Origin: Zygnema cylindricum
Taxonomy: Eukaryota; Streptophyta; Zygnematophyceae; Zygnematales; Zygnemataceae
NCBI GenBank assembly: GCA_037447655.1
Contig: JBBHKE010002863.1
Location: forward strand, 433,119 to 446,911
Length of the DNA stretch: 13,793 nt
Direction of reading: 5' to 3'
A program made the translations under genes and the position numbers. Of this stretch, positions 1-7,539 are shown one piece after another (position 1 is the first letter of the stretch; the number at the start of each line of letters is the position of its first letter). Below the pieces are notes generated by a model. The model was given only the letters and a program-made list of their open reading frames with translations. It searched no databases and was not told the DNA's origin.

Positions 1-175
1 CATTTTAAAGCTAAACACATGGACATTAGACTCAGCTTTGTTAGAGTGAAAGTAGAAAATAAAATAATGAGTTTAGAGTAGTGAGATGGTAGCAGATATG
101 ATGACCAAACCTGTGCCTTCCCCTAAGCTAATTTTGTGCAGGGAGAAGTGTGGTCTGAAATTAAAGATTGACTAG
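1..175 (+). pseudogene. pol: Copia X1 pol, last part of RNase H (partial, broken)
   Basis: This is the C-terminal end of a Ty1/Copia polyprotein, entering from the left edge. Frame 1 reads HFKAKHMDIRLSFVR and then meets a stop at 79-81. About ten bases are missing there relative to the second copy at 10698-10992, and the reading resumes in the frame of 86 (MVADMMTKPVPSPKLI), ending at the stop 173-175. The H-x5-M-D-I-R pattern is the usual last RNase H block of Copia elements, which carries the final acidic residue. The match to the minus-strand copy continues past the coding part into the LTR, so the two belong to one family. The rest of this element lies outside the window. It cannot code for a working enzyme. 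Confidence 0.85.
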
Positions 176-188
176 AAAATAAGGGGAG
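175..188 (+). other. Polypurine tract of Copia X1
   Basis: The run GAAAATAAGGGGAG directly follows the pol stop and sits just before the LTR. The same tract, ACAAAATAAGGGGAG, lies at the matching place in Copia X2. It would prime plus-strand DNA synthesis during reverse transcription. Confidence 0.7.
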
Positions 189-395
189 TGTAGAAATTAA
201 TGGTTTTAAGTATTTTCTAGGTCTGAATAGAAATAAAGAAGCCGAGGCAGTCTACCTCTAACTTCTCTCTCCAACTCTCAAACTTGTCGCAGTCACTGAG
301 AAATTGGAGAGGAAGCTAGAGCCATGGCTACCTAGGCTATCCTCAGGTTTACGGGAAATATATATTAGTATAGGGATTAATTACTAAAAGGTATA

Positions 396-482
396 TGTCG
401 GCGACAGGATTTGATCCTGGTACCTGCCGGCTGTCAGGGAGTAGATAGCCGGTAGCCTTAGCCGTTAAGTCTAGAAGTAGTG
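396..482 (-). other. tRNA-like stretch within the Copia X1 LTR (degenerate)
   Basis: On the minus strand an A-box-like TAGACTTAACGG (473-462) is followed 45 bases later by a B-box-like GGATCAAATCC (417-407), one mismatch from GGTTCRANNCC. The B box sits in a T-arm-like hairpin (CCAGG, loop ATCAAAT, CCTGT) followed by CGCCGACA, like a 3' acceptor strand. A CCGGCT/AGCCGG stem lies between the boxes, but its 14-base loop is too large for a normal anticodon arm, and no matching 5' acceptor strand is present. It is therefore not a working tRNA gene. Similar sequence seems to be present in the X2 LTR. It may be a tRNA-derived insertion or chance. Confidence 0.25.
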
Positions 483-761
483 TTACGTAGCATATAGTAC
501 GATAATTATTTAAACATGAACACGTAGGATAAGTCATCTAACTATAACTGTTAACGGGATACATAGATATGGTAGTGTAAACGTACGAATTATGATATGG
601 ATAAGAAATCAATACCGCGCATTGATTTCGTAAGCGAAACAAATACCCCGCATGTATTTATTACGGCTACGATGAAATGTGAGTTTAATCGGACGGCCGG
701 AATTAGCGCCGAGATCGCGAAAGGAGAATTCGGCGGTTTGTGGGCATCGCCACATCGGATG

Positions 762-834
762 ACACGTGGCGAAGTTACATTGGAGCGCGGCATCTCCAAG
801 GATTAAAGGAGCAAATCCGGACATAACACGTGTC
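762..834 (+). promoter_or_regulatory. Two ACGT (G-box/ABRE-like) motifs in the X1 LTR
   Basis: ACACGTGGC at 762-770 and ACACGTGTC at 826-834 both hold the CACGTG G-box core known from stress- and abscisic-acid-responsive plant promoters. They lie in the U3-like part of the LTR. The matching place in the X2 LTR has GACACGCGTCAG, one base off the core. That they act as regulatory sites is inference only. Confidence 0.3.
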
Positions 835-1289
835 GACATTTAAGGCATGTCGTACAGTGTCCATACATAAAGTACACCGGCAGCTGTACTTTTGCGTACG
901 GAACTGTAATCTGATTGGTTCCGTACATCAGTAGATAAAGTCTGTGAGGGAGATAGGACTTAGAAAAATTAGAGGATAGGACCCTCTCTCCCACAGAGCT
1001 TCAGTACAAAAGGTCAACTTTGACCCTCCATAACTTACTGCTCAGGGGAGCAAATTCAGAGATTATTTTTGCTATCGACTCAAGAGAGTCTTGTCTTCAC
1101 AGGGGTGAAGGAGGTCAGAGTTTTTGTCTGCCATGGTGGCAGTTATTTTTGCTTAAACAAAAAGGGGTCAGGATTATCCTACGGGCTTCTTCGAAGCTGT
1201 CCACTCTGAGGACTTATGGAGGTCTCAGAGTTTCAAGAGGAGTCGAGACAGATCCATCAGTAGGATTGGAATTTGACATTCACCTCTAA

Positions 1290-2384
1290 GGTAGATTGCC
1301 GGAGGTTTGGGCTGCTGTACAGCCTGGGAAAATGGATTAGACACTAGGGGAGCAGTTGGATCCTCAACAGAAGGCGCAGCTCTTTGTGGTATTGGACAAA
1401 AACAAACAGGTGTTCTCATGGTCAGAAACAGATGTCAGTATTTACAAAGGAACCCCTTTCCGAATCGATTTGATCGACGAGACGGCTACTGTTTGGCAAA
1501 AGTAGTATCCTCTCACTTTCAAAGAAAAGGAATTCATCACGGCTAAAGTCTAGACTTTGGTGAGAGCCGGATTGGTTCAGGAAAGTATTGGACTTCTTGG
1601 GTTCGCTTCCTCGATAGTTCTCCCTCCCAAGAAAGACTCGTTTGGGAAAACTGTAAATTTCCGAATGTGCGGAGATTATCGCATGCTGAACACGGCCACC
1701 ATCTGTGACCAATATCCGATGCCGACTCCGAAAGAGATATTCGACTCTCTTGCTGGTGCCACTATATAATCCACTCTGGACATGAAAAATGGTTTCTACC
1801 AGATTGCCATGGAACCAAAGCACAGGGAGAGAACTGCATTTTGGGTTGGTTCCATACTTTTTGAATCGATTTACATGCCCTTCAGGCTTAAGAATGCAAC
1901 GGAAAAATTCTAACAGGCAATGGACGAAGCGCTCCGAGGAATCGATTGTGCCCGATGCTTTATTGATGATGTTATTGTATTCTCAAAGAATTATGAGGAA
2001 CACCTGGAGCATATCCAGATCGTTCTTCGGGCACTCCAAGCAGTGGGCTTAAAATGTCACCCGGGCAAAGGCATTTTTGGGGTACAAAAAATCATTTACC
2101 TTGGACATGAGGTGACTCTCAAGACTGTGGGTTCCCACATGGTCAGGGTGGCAGCCTTTAATGCTCTCCCCCCACCACATGACATCTCGGCCCTTCGCAC
2201 CTTTCAGGGCCTGGCCAATTACTATCGACGGTTTATACCCAAGTTTAGTAGTCACGCCCAGCCCCTTAACCAGCTATTGCGGAAGGACCAAGAGTGGCAG
2301 TGGGTGGAAGAACAACAGATCTCCTTCAAGTTGTTGAAGGATGCTCTGAAGCGGCACCCCGTTCTCCCCATGCCTAATCACTAG
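1290..2384 (+). pseudogene. pol: Gypsy pol: reverse transcriptase domain (stops in frame)
   Basis: The frame of position 1290 carries the lead-in to the RT (EQLDPQQKAQLF at 1350) and then the RT proper. Motifs seen: LPPKKDS and FRMCGDYRMLN (near 1623-1690), STLDMKNGFYQI with the motif A aspartate at 1779-1781, and FIDDVIVFS with the catalytic pair at 1965-1970. YLGHEVT, FQGLANYYRRFI and PLNQLLRK mark the thumb and connection. All three catalytic aspartates are kept. In-frame stops occur at 1287, 1338, 1503, 1551, 1767, 1911 and 2382, so the gene is dead, yet no insertion or deletion breaks the frame. The enzyme would copy element RNA into DNA in cytoplasmic particles. The protease expected upstream is absent. 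Confidence 0.92.
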
Positions 2385-2849
2385 AGACCTTTCCTCGTTT
2401 ATACTGATTGGAGCAGGTTTGGATTGGGAGAGGTTTTGGCCCAAGTCGATGATGCCAAAGCTGAATATTTGGTGGCCTACGCCAGCTGGAGCAACAACAA
2501 GGAAGAGGGGAATTATAGCAGTGACCACCAAGAATTACTCGCTGCGGTTTGGGCCATCTAGCATTTCCGGCCTTATTTGTACGGGGTCCATTTCACCTTG
2601 ATTACGGATCACCAACCCTTGAAATGGATCATAGAGAATAGTAAGTTAACCGGCAAACTCGCCAGATGGGTTCTTATCCTGCAGGAATATGATTTCGACA
2701 TTGTTCATAGGGCAAGGCAAATCCATGGGAATGCCGACGGACTTAGCCGGAATCTTGATCCCTCCACCATGGATTCCATCGAGGCTCGGCATAATGAGGA
2801 CCCTGAAATGAGTTTGGGACTCATTCAAGCCTCCTCTGCTTTCATCTAG
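2385..2849 (+). pseudogene. pol: Gypsy pol: RNase H domain (stop in frame)
   Basis: This continues the RT frame without a break. The Gypsy-type RNase H shows VYTDWSRFGLGEVLAQ (aspartate 2406-2408), HQELLAAVWAI (glutamate 2532-2534), TDHQPLKW (aspartate 2607-2609) and the final HGNADGLSRN (aspartate 2736-2738), so all four acidic residues of the active site are readable. The family removes the RNA strand from RNA/DNA hybrids during replication. A TAG at 2559-2561 interrupts the domain and another at 2847-2849 ends this open stretch, which then continues into the integrase linker. The spacing of the motifs is normal for the family. Confidence 0.92.
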
Positions 2850-4237
2850 CTTGTCGAATCTAGGGGGGAACTGTCTACTTTCTCGGTCGATGTGGAGGGG
2901 CAAGCGCCCATAGGGGCCGGACAAAAGGACATCTGGAACGACCCCGATGCTCTCTAATCTATCCAGCAGGGGTCGCCTCTTCCCCACTTGACTCGAATTG
3001 AATTATCCGGAGTACAGACCCGGATGGCTGCGTATGATTGGGACATAGTTCTTCTCCTTGGGAAATGGTCAGACGTCACAAGGAAAGTGGTTCCTCCCCC
3101 CTCTGACCGAGAAAATTTGATTTCCAATCTCCATCGGCAATGTGGACACTTCGGGCAAACACGGACCACTTCCCTAGTAAGGGGCTCTTATTGGTTGCAT
3201 GGGTTGCGGACCCAAGTCAACCGAATTGTGCATACTTGCTCCTCATGCGATCGAGTCAAGGCAGCTTTTGACAAAAAGGGAGAGACTGAGCTTCATTCGC
3301 TTCATATCCGAGGGATGTTTTTTCGGTGGTCGTTGTATCTTTTGGGACCTCTTCCGACAAGCAGGTGTGGGAACCGCTTCATGCTGGTCATGATATAACA
3401 TTTTTCCAAGTGGATTTAGTTGGTGGTTTTGCCCCGTAAGGAGTCGAAAGCAATTGCAAATGCCTTTTGTAGAGGGTTTTAGCCCAATTCCATGCGGTTG
3501 CGGACGTTCTAACCGACCAAGGCTCCGATTTTGACGGAGAATTTTCCATCCTCTAGGAAAAATGCCTAGTCGACCATTGGTTGACCAGCCGTGACCACCC
3601 TCAAGCCGACCGTTTGGCCGAAAGGTGCGTACAAACAGTGAAGCGGTCACTATGGAAATATGCAGTTGAAGAAGATTTGGGGGAGTGGGACAGAAAAGTG
3701 CCTTGGATTGCTATGGGTTACAGATTCAGCAGCCAAGCTTCTCTCCACTGCTATAACCTTTATTTCATTCTATTTGGACGGCATCCCATCTTGTCAAGAG
3801 CTACATCGGCCCAAGCGGTGGTCCTTTCAGAAATGGATGACAATGGGACAGTCGAAAAACTGATCGCCAACAGAGCCAAGATATTTCACCGAGAGATGCC
3901 TCTCGCCATGGGCAATTTGCAGGCGGCTCAACACCGAGATCTTTTGTGGTATTCACAACGCCAGAGCGGGAATTATGTTCCCCGGCACCAACGATTTATG
4001 CCGGGGGACTTTGCATATCGGATGCAACAAAAGAAGGACACGCTCGATATTCCTCCAATGAGAGTAATTTTGAGAGTGGTTGAAGTTTCTAACAAAGGGG
4101 TTCTTACATTTGAGGGAAAGGATGGTCGAAGAATTAAAGAGAATCAGATCAATATCGCCCCCTGCCATCTTCCGGGATTGAAAGACGAACCCAATTTTCA
4201 CTTCACTTACTTTGCCGATCCTCCTTCCAGTTCATCA
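2850..4237 (+). pseudogene. pol: Gypsy pol: integrase (stops, one frameshift, lost catalytic Asp)
   Basis: The HHCC zinc domain is intact (H at 3132 and 3147, C at 3237 and 3246, within LHRQCGH and HTCSSCD). The core follows: at the place of the first catalytic aspartate the sequence reads RWSLYLLGP, with Tyr at 3336-3338. Stops occur at 2955, 3396 and 3417. Near 3475 the reading moves to the frame of 3581, where the second aspartate (LTDQGSDFDGEF, 3515-3517) and the glutamate (RLAERCVQT, 3620-3622) lie 35 codons apart. A TAG at 3554 also interrupts it. The C-terminal part (FMPGDFAYR, then GVLTFEGKDGRR) matches the SH3-like tail of Gypsy integrases. The enzyme would insert the DNA copy into the genome; this copy cannot. 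Confidence 0.9.
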
Positions 4238-4387
4238 GCTTGCACTCAGTCCTCCCAGCTACACGACATATTGGTCTGCAACCAGTGTGGTAAGTGTTGG
4301 CATTCAGCATGTCTCCCCTCCTCATGAGAGCCACCCCCTCTACCCTCCAGCACCTGGGTCTGTGGGAACTGCGAATGGAGCGGGTAA
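4238..4387 (+). pseudogene. PHD-type zinc finger at the C-terminus of the Gypsy integrase
   Basis: In frame with the integrase tail, the cysteine/histidine pattern is C(4241)-x2-S(4250)-x8-C(4277)-x2-C(4286)-x4-H(4301)-x2-C(4310)-x16-C(4361)-x2-C(4370). This is the C4HC3 layout of a PHD finger, with the second ligand changed to Ser (TCC). The residues read VCNQCGKCWHSACL, then WVCGNCEW, with the Trp two residues before the last pair that is typical of PHD fingers. A TGA at 4325-4327 cuts through it and the frame ends at TAA 4385-4387. PHD fingers usually read histone H3 tails, so a role in choosing insertion sites is possible by analogy with integrase chromodomains. That role is inference. 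Confidence 0.75.
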
Positions 4388-4416
4388 TTGTTTTTATATA
4401 TTAGTCACGGTTGACT

Positions 4417-4430
4417 GAGAGGGGGGGAAA
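4417..4430 (+). other. Polypurine tract of the Gypsy element
   Basis: GAGAGGGGGGGAAA lies 30 bases after the end of pol and directly before TGGGATATCAG, the likely 3' LTR start. Place and composition fit a plus-strand primer. Confidence 0.75.
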
Positions 4431-4431
4431 T

Positions 4432-4711
4432 TGGGATATCAGCCCGATTACCAGAACCCAAATCCCTTTCCGCGGCCAGTGGGGGGAAAGGAAGGGAGAG
4501 GGGATAACTTTCGCCTTCCCCCTTCGCTCATCCCTATTCCCTGTCCAAGCATCTCTCATATTTTGCATGCATATCTATGGAAGGGATGTGGGCAGCAATG
4601 GGCATGATCATCATTTTGGGGAGCATTCGCATTTGGGGTTTATTTGCAGAACTCCAATGCCAACGACTTTGGGCTGTGGGCCATTCCCTCACAAATAAGG
4701 CACGCTCGACA
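4432..4711 (+). repeat. 280-bp direct repeat, copy 1 (LTR or LTR 5' part)
   Basis: It starts TGGGATATCAGCCCG right after the Gypsy polypurine tract and ends GGCACGCTCGACA. It matches 5891-6170 at roughly 90% by eye. Homology begins with the shared AAAT just outside and stops exactly after the terminal CA, so the repeat has the TG...CA ends of a retroviral-type LTR. The middle (GCATGCATATCTATGG to GGGCATGATCATCATTTTGG) is unchanged between copies, while the last 60 bases have diverged most. The unit could be a short LTR or the end part of a longer one. Confidence 0.8.
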
Positions 4712-5890
4712 GCTGTCAAGCTCATGTGCTTTTCAGGCATACCTTTACATCACCAAGGATTTCCGAGCCTTTTTTACCCTATACGGTCTTCATAGTACGG
4801 CAGAGGAAGTGGACCAAGCCGAACGAGATCCTTGTATTTCCTAAATTGAACGGAACTCACTTTATTTTGCGTCTAACGGAGGCTGTATGACCAAGTTCTT
4901 CCGTTTCAAAGATTGCAATTCCATTACATGGGACCAGTTTCCGACAGCATCCGTGGGGGGTACATTGTGGATTGCCACCTAGCTTTCCAGATTTACATCT
5001 AGATTATGCTGTTAGCCGTCAGTAGGAAGTTATCTCAGGCTCAGCTGACTTTTTGTCCATTAATTACGTTAGGTCAAAGTCTGGCAAGTTAGTGTCCGTT
5101 TTAAGACTTTGTCTTATAATAGTGGACCAAATAATTACTTCCGGCCGCGGATCTAGCCGCAGTCCGGAGCAGAAACTTTTGCCCCGAGTGTAGTACAAAT
5201 TATTTTGTCTTATGTTAGTTCAATTACACTTGCTTGCCGCTCATTGGTTAATAACATATCTTTGACTTTTGGACGTGCAATTTGACAAACTTTGATGTAT
5301 AAGGCACTTGGGGTCGAAAGAGACAGGTTGCTTTTTAGTACTGTCTCCTGTGAAAACCCTCAGAAATTCCAACAAACCTTTTTTTCGAGAATCTTTGTGT
5401 TGTTTCGACTCTATTGCCATCTTGGTTTTGGATCTGTCTTTTGTGGAAATTACTGACGGGCCGGGTAGTTGGCACTATCTTCCTTTTGGGTGATTTTGAA
5501 CTTTTTGCTGTTTGGAACCGAGAAGAGTTTGGTCGGTTCCGAGCTGCGGACACCGAAGGTTGCAGGAGTACCATACCTTTTGACGATACTATCGGGAGTG
5601 GGGTCGCCTTTCCCAAATTGTCATTGTTGATTGTAGGGGTATTTTAAGCTTGCTTGGCTACATTTCCTATTTTCTATCTTTTATTCTCTTTTCTGGGGCA
5701 AGGTGATATTGTTAAATCTAGAGAGCCAATCATATTTATCTATATATATCTACGTGGTAGTGCATTTGTGTTCTTGTCTGGAGTTCTCTTTGCTTTGGGT
5801 GACCGTTCCAAAGTAAACTGAAACCCCTGGATCAAGACAGTGGGTTTTGAGAGAACAAGTGCGATGGACGTATCGTAGACAAAGCAAAAT
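4712..5890 (+). other. Non-coding region between the two 280-bp repeats
   Basis: No coding sequence is supported in these 1.18 kb; short open frames here have no recognisable motif and no tRNA-primer site follows 4711. The content resembles the interior of a long LTR: AT-rich sequence, a TATA-like box at 5298-5304, and a T-rich stretch near 5640-5800. It may be the main body of the Gypsy 3' LTR or the interior of a small composite element. Confidence 0.5.
5298..5304 (+). promoter_or_regulatory. TATA-like box in the Gypsy LTR region
   Basis: TATAAGG, followed by CACTTGGGGTCGAAAGAGACAG, has the look of a plant LTR core promoter. If right, transcription would start about 30 bases downstream, near 5330. 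No experimental or comparative support is available. Confidence 0.35.
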
Positions 5891-6170
5891 TGGGATATCA
5901 GCCGAATTACCAAAACCCAAATCCCTTTCCCCGGCCAGAGGGGAAAAGGAAGGGGGAGGGGATAACTTTCACCTTCCCCCTTCGCTCATCCCTATTCCCT
6001 ATCCAAGCATCTCTCCTATTTTGCATGCATATCTATGGAAGGGATGTGGGCAGCAATGGGCATGATCATCATTTTGGGGAGCCTTCGCATTCGGGGTTTA
6101 TTTGCACGACTCCAATTCCGACGACTCCGGGCTGTGGGCCTTCTCTCACAATAATCAGGCACGCTCGACA
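5891..6170 (+). repeat. 280-bp direct repeat, copy 2
   Basis: Second copy of the 4432-4711 repeat, 1459 bases downstream and in the same orientation, TGGGATATCAGCCGA to GGCACGCTCGACA. The preceding bases AAAGCAAAAT are purine-rich, and the following bases start a Copia RNase H fragment at once. No exact 5-bp duplication flanks this copy on its own (AAAAT left, ACAAA right), so it is not clearly an independent solo LTR. Confidence 0.8.
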
Positions 6171-6322
6171 ACAAAAAACACATTAAATTTAAGTGCCACT
6201 TTGTTCGATATTTAGTTTCGGAAGAAGAGGTTGAATTTGTATTTGTAGCTAGAGAAGAACAAACAATTTATATCTCAACCAAAGCAACATTCAAGGAAGT
6301 GTATGATATGGGAAAAACGTAA
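6170..6322 (+). pseudogene. pol: Copia pol scrap: C-terminal end of RNase H (third Copia copy)
   Basis: Frame 6179 reads HIKFKCHFVRYLVSEEEVEF and then AREEQTIYISTKATFKEVYD up to TAA 6320-6322. The HI-x3-HFVR block, the VEFVFV strand, the EEQ and the TKA correspond one by one to the end of Copia RNase H. It begins exactly where the Gypsy repeat ends, so its upstream part was either cut off or displaced by the Gypsy insertion. Its sequence differs from Copia X. It may be the tail of a Copia Y-type element, since the Y LTR starts 190 bases downstream, the usual place for a 3' LTR. That would make a tandem pol-LTR-gag-LTR arrangement. Confidence 0.72.
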
Positions 6323-6510
6323 GTGGGCATGGAGTTAAAAAGGGCTTTAAGTGTCTATGTAAGCTTGAAGATATTCAAAAGAAATATTATCCAAAACTCA
6401 TCTATTGCATACCGATATTGCCATATTTTGTTTCAGAAAGTGAGAAATAAAATTGACAGTATGAGAGGGAGAGAAAGAAAGGCGTTTTCCTTTGCTTTTG
6501 CAAAATGGCA
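6323..6510 (+). other. Spacer between RNase H scrap and Copia Y LTR, with a purine tract
   Basis: No gene is seen. A 20-base pure purine run lies at 6463-6482 (GAGAGGGAGAGAAAGAAAGG). It could be a polypurine tract for the following LTR, but it ends 28 bases before the mapped LTR start, which is further than normal. Confidence 0.4.
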
Positions 6511-7130
6511 GTTAGGATATTGATTGCATCCAGGTTGGCCAAAATCGGGCTGTCAAATGTTTGATTCATTTGAGTAAGATGATGATGTTATGTTTTGGGT
6601 GGTACTTTTGTGACGTTTCGGTGCGATTATTTTTCTTTGTACGGGGCGTTGGACAATATCAAATGAAATGGTGGTTGGTGAAGCTCAACACGATCTTTGC
6701 CTCTGCGTGGATATTCTATGTACGACAAAGCCGCAATACCTTTGTGTGACCGATCGTGCTATGATACATGCATGTTTCTGCTGCGATTCATAAAGAGTAA
6801 TTTGTCAAACCACAAAAAACACATGTGTCAGATTAGAGGTAGCTCAATGATGCATGCCATCGCAAGTGCACTGAGTGTGCACTAGGTCGTTATGTTTAGG
6901 GATTGTTTTGTATTGCTTTGAGCTATTTGTGTTCTTATCTTTGTAGTGAGTATTTAGTAAGTGTTGAGAGTTAGGAAACAAACATCAGAAAATAATATTC
7001 AGTGTGAGTGTGAGTGAGAATAAATATTCAATGAAAGGTAGAAATGAGAGTGAGTAAGAAGAGTGAGAGATTGTCTTTAAAAGCTTTTCTCCACCGGAGC
7101 AACATGACACGTTGCCAAAACCAAGTGAAA
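6511..7130 (+). repeat. Copia Y LTR, left or central copy
   Basis: The start (GTTAGGATATTG) and the next ~325 bases match 8909-9145 plus 9598-9714 in the same orientation. Shared blocks include GTCAAATGTTTG, GTACTTTTGTGACG, GGTGCGAT, GTTGGACAAT, CGATCTTTGCSTC and AGAGTAATTTGTCAAAC. Beyond about 6838 the partner copy is interrupted, so the right boundary is only estimated. The GTGAGTGTGAGTGAG-rich part near 6998-7065 looks like the R/U5 part of many plant Copia LTRs. A weak primer-site-like GGGTATCAATAG lies at 7132-7143. Confidence 0.7.
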
Positions 7131-7539
7131 AGGGTATCAATAGTGAACATTTTGATGACGTCCTGCCAAGTGATATGTTTTGACTGAAAAATAATAAAAC
7201 AAATGTCAATGTTACTTTGTCAGAGGAGCAACCCCATATCTTGTTTGATTTTTTCATACTTTAGGTCAACCGCTCTCGGCTGTTCAAATCGCAAGTTGCA
7301 AGTGTTTGAGCAGCATCAAATCTTGTTTCATAGACTTGTTCGCGCTTTTGATGAACAACTCTTGGTTGTTTAAAAGAGCAAAATGCAAGTGTTTCATGAT
7401 CCGGATAATGGTGATGATGGTGACTCGAAGGAGAAGGCAAAAAGAACAAATGGGAAAACAATCGTAGAGGGAAAGGGAAATTTGATTAGGAATAAGAATT
7501 GGATCTCGGCAGTGAGGCCGAATTTAAGGGGATTTTTTT
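7131..7539 (+). other. Copia Y leader with a short direct repeat
   Basis: Untranslated stretch between LTR and gag. It contains two related ~40-base segments, 7268-7307 and 7354-7394, both built as AAC-x-rCTCT-x-GGyTGTT ... TGCAAGTGTTT and 86 bases apart. The possible primer binding site at 7132 shares the core GGTATCA with the initiator-Met site TGGTATCAGAGC but little else. No coding sequence is supported here. Confidence 0.45.

Larger units (their letters stand above)
201..1227 (+). repeat. 3' LTR of Copia X1
   Basis: Proposed from comparison with 9715-10697 (minus strand). Both follow the same pol end and polypurine tract, start at TG (TGGTTTTAAG here, TGAAAAAGGT there) and end in CA (GGAGGTCTCA here, GGAGGTCACA there). 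Clear matching blocks are CTTGTCGCAGTCACT (near 285), GCCATGGCTACC (near 322), TTGATCCTGGTACCT (near 411), the ATTGGTTCCGTACA region (near 913), and CATAACTTACTGCTCAGGGG (near 1029) followed by GGTCAGAGTTTTTG (near 1112). Overall identity is modest (perhaps 65-70% by eye) and the U3 part has drifted most. The open frame at 1020-1289 lies in this LTR and is not a gene. The exact start could instead be TGTAGAAATT at 189. The right end meets Gypsy sequence. Confidence 0.7.
1228..6170 (+). mobile_element. Ty3/Gypsy LTR retrotransposon, truncated on its left side
   Basis: The element is recognised by domain order RT, RNase H, integrase, which is Ty3/Gypsy and not Copia, followed by a polypurine tract and an LTR-type region. 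Gag, protease and the 5' LTR are not seen: the left side stops at the end of the Copia X1 LTR at 1227. X1 may be an insertion within this element, with the missing 5' part beyond the left edge. The right end is placed at 6170, where a 280-bp repeat ends in CA and a Copia RNase H fragment begins at once. The structure of 4432-6170 is unusual and is described separately. Confidence 0.75.

Noticed and set aside
396-482. Functional tRNA gene on the minus strand
   Set aside because: No 5' acceptor strand pairs with CGCCGAC, the anticodon loop is far too large, and the A box has mismatches.
1020-1289. 89-codon open frame as a possible small gene
   Set aside because: It lies across the X1 LTR end and the Gypsy junction; a similar reading in the X2 LTR (9671-9928, minus) comes from LTR homology and not from a protein family.
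1422-1823. 133-codon minus-strand open frame
   Set aside because: Antisense shadow of the Gypsy RT; no motif of its own.
4261-4387. PHD finger as an exon of a host gene
   Set aside because: It is in the same frame as the integrase tail and is followed within 30 bases by the polypurine tract, so it belongs to the element.
5891-5903. TGGGATATCAGCC as a tRNA-Met primer binding site after an LTR ending near 5886
   Set aside because: The same sequence follows the polypurine tract at 4432, where an LTR start is expected and a primer site is not.
7132-7143. Copia Y primer binding site for initiator tRNA
   Set aside because: Only the core GGTATCA fits; five of twelve bases differ from TGGTATCAGAGC, so it was not listed as a site.
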